Both the position numbers and the translations under genes were made by a program. The notes beneath the pieces were generated by a model. The model did not search any database and was not told the origin of the DNA. It was given only the letters and a program-made list of their open reading frames with translations. A DNA stretch of 64,000 nt from JAMQPK01 sp035937795 (GTDB lineage: Bacteria; Acidobacteriota; Vicinamibacteria; Vicinamibacterales; JAMQPK01): contig DASZHO010000102.1 in the NCBI GenBank assembly GCA_035937795.1, forward strand, positions 26,122 to 90,121. The letters are read 5' to 3'. Within the stretch, counting starts at the first letter, position 1. The number at the start of each line of letters is the position of its first letter. This document shows positions 60,746 to 64,000 of this stretch, piece by piece.

Positions 60746-61135
60746 CGTTCTCCTCTCAGCAGTCATCGGCGGACGCGCGGCTCTGGTGCTGAGGCACAAA
60801 CAGGTTGCGCAAGTCTTCACGCCGGCCGTCGCCTACGATGAGGTCCTCGAGTACCTGCTCCCCTTGCCAAGGAGAAGCGCCTCCATCTGGACACGCTGCT
60901 GCTCACGCTGGCGGCCCTTCCAGTCACCGTTGTGGCGCGTTCCGGGTACGAACGCCACCTGCCGGAGGCCGAGCGCCGCATCGGCAAGCGCGATCCCGAC
61001 GACGTCGAGGTGCTCGCCCTCGCGCTCGACCTGAACCTTGCGGTCTGGTCGAACGACAACGACTTCGAGGACGACGGTGTGGACTGGCACACCACCGCCG
61101 AACTCCTAAAAGCACTCGGCATCAGATCAGTTTGA
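60723..61135 (+). pseudogene. PIN-domain toxin (VapC-like), frameshifted
   Basis: The first part (GTG 60723: MQLVADANVLLSAVIGGRA, then AYDEVLEYLL) is a PIN N-terminus with the first acidic residue. Near 60860-60866 the frame is lost. The missing C-terminal half continues in another frame: HLPEAERRIGKRDPDDVEVLALALDLNLAVWSNDNDFED, with the usual second and third acidic clusters. Adding one C to the CCCC run at 60860-60863 would restore a ~137-aa PIN protein. It could be true decay or an assembly error. Confidence 0.8.
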
Positions 61136-61190
61136 AGGGCGAGACACGCCGCAGTGTCCGGAGCAAGTGCTTCCCTTCACAGGAGGCGAC

Positions 61191-61613
61191 ATGCGATCCC
61201 TGACCAAGTACCTGACGTTCAATATTCCATCGAAAATGGCGTTCGAGAACATCACGCCGCAGGTGGCCGACGCCGTGCGCGCGAGCGGCGTGCAGGAAGG
61301 CCTCGTGCTGGTGAACACGATGCACATCACCGCGTCTGTCTTCATCAACGACGACGAGCGCGGGCTACACCACGATTTCGGCAAGTGGTTGGAGGAGCTG
61401 GCGCCGTTCAATCCCGATCCCGGTCATTACCACCACAATCGCACCGGTGAGGACAATGCGGACGCGCACCTGAAACGGCAAATCATGGGACGCGAGGTCG
61501 TCGTCGCGATTACCAAAGGCAGGCTCGATTTCGGGCCATGGGAGCAGATCTTCTATGGCGAGTTCGATGGCCACCGGCCGAAGCGGGTACTGATCAAAGT
61601 GATTGGGGAGTAG
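61191..61613 (+). CDS. YjbQ/UPF0047 family protein (secondary thiamine-phosphate synthase-like)
   Basis: A 140-aa protein with the UPF0047 pattern HITASVFINDDERGLHHDFGKWLEELAPF, then YHHNRTGEDNADAHLKRQIMG and PWEQIFYGEFDGHR. His and Glu residues line a probable metal site. Members were suggested to have a weak thiamine-phosphate synthase activity, but the physiological role is unclear. AGGAGG is 4 nt upstream of ATG 61191. A heptanucleotide tract begins at its stop. Confidence 0.93.
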   Translation: MRSLTKYLTFNIPSKMAFENITPQVADAVRASGVQEGLVLVNTMHITASVFINDDERGLHHDFGKWLEELAPFNPDPGHYHHNRTGEDNADAHLKRQIMGREVVVAITKGRLDFGPWEQIFYGEFDGHRPKRVLIKVIGE

Positions 61614-61646
61614 GCTCAGGGCTCAAGGCTCAGGGCTGAAGGGTCA
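61612..61646. repeat. Heptanucleotide tandem repeat, GGGCTCA class
   Basis: Units AGGCTCA, GGGCTCA, AGGCTCA, GGGCTGA, AGGGTCA fill the gap between convergent yjbQ-like and tsaD genes. Confidence 0.85.
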
Positions 61647-61654
61647 AGACCCTG

Positions 61655-62725
61655 TCACAGTTCCAAGCTCGGGTCCGCGTTCAAATTCCAGCCGGCGCGC
61701 ACGCCGGCGTGAAAGTTTCGCAGGCCGGCGGCGGCAATCATGGCCGCATTGTCGGTGGAAAGTGAGATGCGGGGGATGAATACCGGCAGGCCGTCGCGCC
61801 TGCCGCGCTCCACCAGATCCTCTCGCAGGCGAGAGTTGGCGGAAACACCGCCGGCGATCCCCACGCTCCGGGCACCGAAGCGCTCGGCGGCATCGAACAG
61901 CCGGTCGAGCAGCGTGGTCGCCACCACGCGCTGAAAGCTCGCGCACACGTCGGCAATTTCCCCAGGGCTCAGCGCCACCCCGGCGGCACGCGGATCGGCG
62001 GCGGCGCGTCCGCGCACGAACCGCATCACGGCAGTCTTCAGCCCGCTGAAGCTGAAATCGAGATCGCCTTTCATGGACGGCGCGTTGCGATCGGCGTGGG
62101 TCATGCGCGTGGCAGGCAGATCGATGGCCTGGTCATTGCCTTCGCGCGCCAGCCTGTCGACAATCGGGCCGCCCGGGTAGCCCAGTCCAAGCAGCTTTGC
62201 GACCTTGTCGTAGGCCTCCCCGGCGGCATCGTCTCGCGTGCGGCCCACGCGCTCGTACGACCCAGGTTCGCGAACGACATACAGGCTGGTGTGACCGCCC
62301 GACACGACGAGCGTCACAAGCGGAAGCGGAATCGAGTCTGTCCTGCCCTGCTCGAGGAACAGCGATTCGACGTGGCCGGCTAGATGGTGCACCGGCACGA
62401 GCGGCCGCGACAGGGACCACGCCACCGACTTGGCGAACGACACGCCCACCAGGAGCGAACCGACCAGTCCCGGGCCTTGCGTGACCGCGACGGCGTCAAT
62501 GCCCGCCCAATCGACGCCGGCGGTGTCGAGCGAGCTGCGCACCACTCCGCAGATGTCGCGGATGTGCTGGCGCGAGGCAAGCTCCGGCACCACGCCGCCC
62601 CAGTCGCGATGGATGTTGACCTGCGAGGAGACAATGTTCGACCTCATCGTCCAGGTGCCGTCGCGTTCTTCGACGACTGCGGCCGACGTTTCATCGCACG
62701 ATGTCTCGATCCCAAGCATTTGCAT
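61655..62725 (-). CDS. tsaD: tRNA N6-adenosine threonylcarbamoyltransferase
   Basis: A 356-aa ASKHA-fold enzyme that completes t6A37 on ANN-decoding tRNAs together with TsaB, TsaE and TsaC. It starts MLGIETSCDETSAAVV. The metal-binding HHLAGHVES, the substrate region VTLVVSGGHTSL, GLGYPGGPIVDRLA and SFSGLKTAV match the family. The start follows the mtnA stop by 24 bp, suggesting an operon. Confidence 0.97.
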   Translation of the reverse strand: MQMLGIETSCDETSAAVVEERDGTWTMRSNIVSSQVNIHRDWGGVVPELASRQHIRDICGVVRSSLDTAGVDWAGIDAVAVTQGPGLVGSLLVGVSFAKSVAWSLSRPLVPVHHLAGHVESLFLEQGRTDSIPLPLVTLVVSGGHTSLYVVREPGSYERVGRTRDDAAGEAYDKVAKLLGLGYPGGPIVDRLAREGNDQAIDLPATRMTHADRNAPSMKGDLDFSFSGLKTAVMRFVRGRAAADPRAAGVALSPGEIADVCASFQRVVATTLLDRLFDAAERFGARSVGIAGGVSANSRLREDLVERGRRDGLPVFIPRISLSTDNAAMIAAAGLRNFHAGVRAGWNLNADPSLEL

Positions 62726-62749
62726 AGAGGAGGCCGGAGCGATCCCGTG

Positions 62750-63790
62750 CTATGTGAACAGCGCCGGAAGCGATTCCGTATAGGGGGCCGTGGCAATACC
62801 CTTTTCGGTGATGATGGCCGTCACGTATTTGTGCGGGGTCACGTCGAAGGCGGGGTTTCGCACGTGGGCTGCTTCGGGCGTCAGCCGCGTCGAGCCCATA
62901 TGGGTCACCTCTTTCGCGCTGCGCTCTTCGATCGGGATCTTCGATCCGTCCGGGGTCGAAAGGTCGATCGTCGAGATGGGAGCGGCGACATAAAACGGAA
63001 TGTCGTGTACTTTGGCGAGCACCGCGACGGTGTAGGTGCCGATCTTGTTGGCGACATCTCCGTTGGCGGCGATCCGGTCGGCGCCCACCACCACCAGGTC
63101 CACCTGGCCGTCGCGCATCATCGCGCCCGACATATTGTCGGTAATCACGGTGGTATCGATCCCGTCTCTGGTCAACTCCCACGCCGTCAGCCTCGCGCCC
63201 TGCAGAAACGGCCGGGTTTCGTCGGCCAGCACGGCGATCTTCTTTCCCTGCTCCACGGCGCCGCGAATGACGCCGAGCGCGGTGCCGTAGCCGGCTGTCG
63301 CCAGTGCACCGGCGTTGCAGTGGGTGAGAATGCGCGCGGTCTCGGGCACCATCGACGCGCCGTAGGCCCCCATCGCGCGGCAGCTCGCGACGTCTTCGTC
63401 GTGGATGCGGCGGGCTTCCAGCTCGAGCCGCGCCTGAATCTGCTGGACCGATGCGCCGGAAGTGGCCGCCTCGCCGAACACACGCTTCATGCGATCGATT
63501 GCCCAGAACAAGTTCACGGCGGTGGGACGCGTCGCTGCCATCATCTCGCACAGCTTGTAGAACTCGGCGGCCAGCTTCTGGGTGCCGGTCATCTTGCTCT
63601 GCCGAACGCCGAGCGCCAATCCCATCGCCGCCGCCACGCCAATCGCCGGCGCTCCGCGAATCACCATCGTCTTGATGGCCTTGGCCACCTGCGGCGCCGT
63701 CTTGCACTTCACATAGACTTCGGCGCCCGGCAACTTCCGCTGATCGATCATGACGACACCGTCGTCTGTCCACTCGATTGTCGGGAGCAT
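62750..63790 (-). CDS. mtnA: S-methyl-5-thioribose-1-phosphate isomerase
   Basis: A 346-aa enzyme of methionine salvage that converts methylthioribose-1-phosphate to the ribulose form. Catalytic Cys in ILTHCNAGALATAGYGTALGVI and Asp in VVGADRIAANGDVANKIGTY are present, with RGAPAIGVAAAMG upstream. No other mtn genes are in the window. It lies 2 bp after the partial cytidine deaminase gene and upstream of tsaD. Confidence 0.97.
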   Translation of the reverse strand: MLPTIEWTDDGVVMIDQRKLPGAEVYVKCKTAPQVAKAIKTMVIRGAPAIGVAAAMGLALGVRQSKMTGTQKLAAEFYKLCEMMAATRPTAVNLFWAIDRMKRVFGEAATSGASVQQIQARLELEARRIHDEDVASCRAMGAYGASMVPETARILTHCNAGALATAGYGTALGVIRGAVEQGKKIAVLADETRPFLQGARLTAWELTRDGIDTTVITDNMSGAMMRDGQVDLVVVGADRIAANGDVANKIGTYTVAVLAKVHDIPFYVAAPISTIDLSTPDGSKIPIEERSAKEVTHMGSTRLTPEAAHVRNPAFDVTPHKYVTAIITEKGIATAPYTESLPALFT

Positions 63791-63792
63791 TG

Positions 63793-64000
63793 CTACTCGA
63801 TGAATCTGGCGTCGAAGGGATGCGGGAGCAGGTCCTTCAGCTGATGGCGGCTTTTCACTTCGCGCAGATCGGCGAGAATCACTTCAACGTTTCCGGCAAA
63901 TTCCCACAGCACCTGGCGGCAGGCGCCGCATGGCGTGGTGGGCTGGTTCGTGTCGGCCACCACCGCCATGCGTTTGAACGACCGGTAGCCTTCCGACAGC
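63793..64000 (-). CDS. cdd: Cytidine deaminase, partial (C-terminal part)
   Basis: The visible last ~68 residues contain the zinc motif PCGACRQVLWEFA, ending DARFIE. This fits a small cytidine deaminase that converts cytidine to uridine. The N-terminal part with the catalytic HAE motif lies beyond the window. The stop is 2 bp before the mtnA start. Confidence 0.88.
   Translation of the reverse strand, partial: LSEGYRSFKRMAVVADTNQPTTPCGACRQVLWEFAGNVEVILADLREVKSRHQLKDLLPHPFDARFIE

Overview
The window is high-GC, densely coded bacterial chromosome with no rRNA, tRNA, CRISPR array or recognisable insertion sequence. The gene content suggests an Acidobacteriota member, possibly Vicinamibacteria-like. 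The clues are large Oar-like TonB-dependent receptors with N-terminal carboxypeptidase-regulatory domains, a homodimeric-type AceE, a carbamoyltransferase/DUF5989 cassette, YpdA, and many outer-membrane barrels and lipoproteins. This assignment is an inference from gene content.

Layout. 1-2.9 kb: a sensor kinase (5' partial) and sigma-54-dependent response regulator, overlapping by ATGA. 3-14.3 kb: an envelope/copper-type region holding two cupredoxin lipoproteins, two paralogous DUF5777-like barrels, a CHRD lipoprotein, a BNR-repeat lipoprotein ending in a CusF-like domain, and a further barrel. It is split by a compact cassette at 4.5-9.35 kb: methyltransferase, DUF5989, carbamoyltransferase and ferritin-like genes on the minus strand, with a divergent SGNH-like gene. 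14.3-24.7 kb: M61 peptidase, metallo-beta-lactamase-fold hydrolase, lipoyl synthase, family-5-like uracil-DNA glycosylase, the pyruvate dehydrogenase operon (E1-E2-E3) and a cytochrome c. 24.8-31.1 kb: a HupE-like membrane protein, the membrane-maintenance cluster XRE regulator/NfeD-like/flotillin/PspA/CPBP protease, and a GDPD. 31.3-35 kb: a MoxR/ChlI-type AAA+ ATPase, a VWA protein and a Lon-substrate-binding-domain protein. 34.9-39.1 kb: a zinc/manganese ABC importer operon led by YpdA. 39.3-45.1 kb: a large radical SAM protein, a GT39-like membrane protein, a GT2, an unknown secreted protein and FolE. 45.2-51.7 kb: two divergent TonB-dependent receptors. 51.9-64 kb: REC and PilZ proteins, GGCT, a DUF3352-like protein, a double ABC exporter operon, HD, SDR, an NTF2-Nudix fusion, a broken PIN toxin with its antitoxin-like partner, YjbQ, TsaD, MtnA and a partial cytidine deaminase.

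Two signals run across the annotation. First, many intergenic gaps contain degenerate tandem repeats with a strict 7-nt period. There are several unit families (GGGCTCT-like, GTTAAAA/GTAGAAA-like, AGTCGTT-like, GCCGGAC-like). These repeats reach into genes: they form most of the signal peptide of the zinc-binding protein, supply both stop codons of the convergent lipA/udg pair, and encode a 7-residue repeat in a GT39-like protein. Second, both cupredoxin/DUF5777 loci carry a related 24-bp element about 90-95 bp upstream of a good sigma-54 promoter match. One of them lies directly after the sigma-54 activator gene, which suggests a local two-component regulon.
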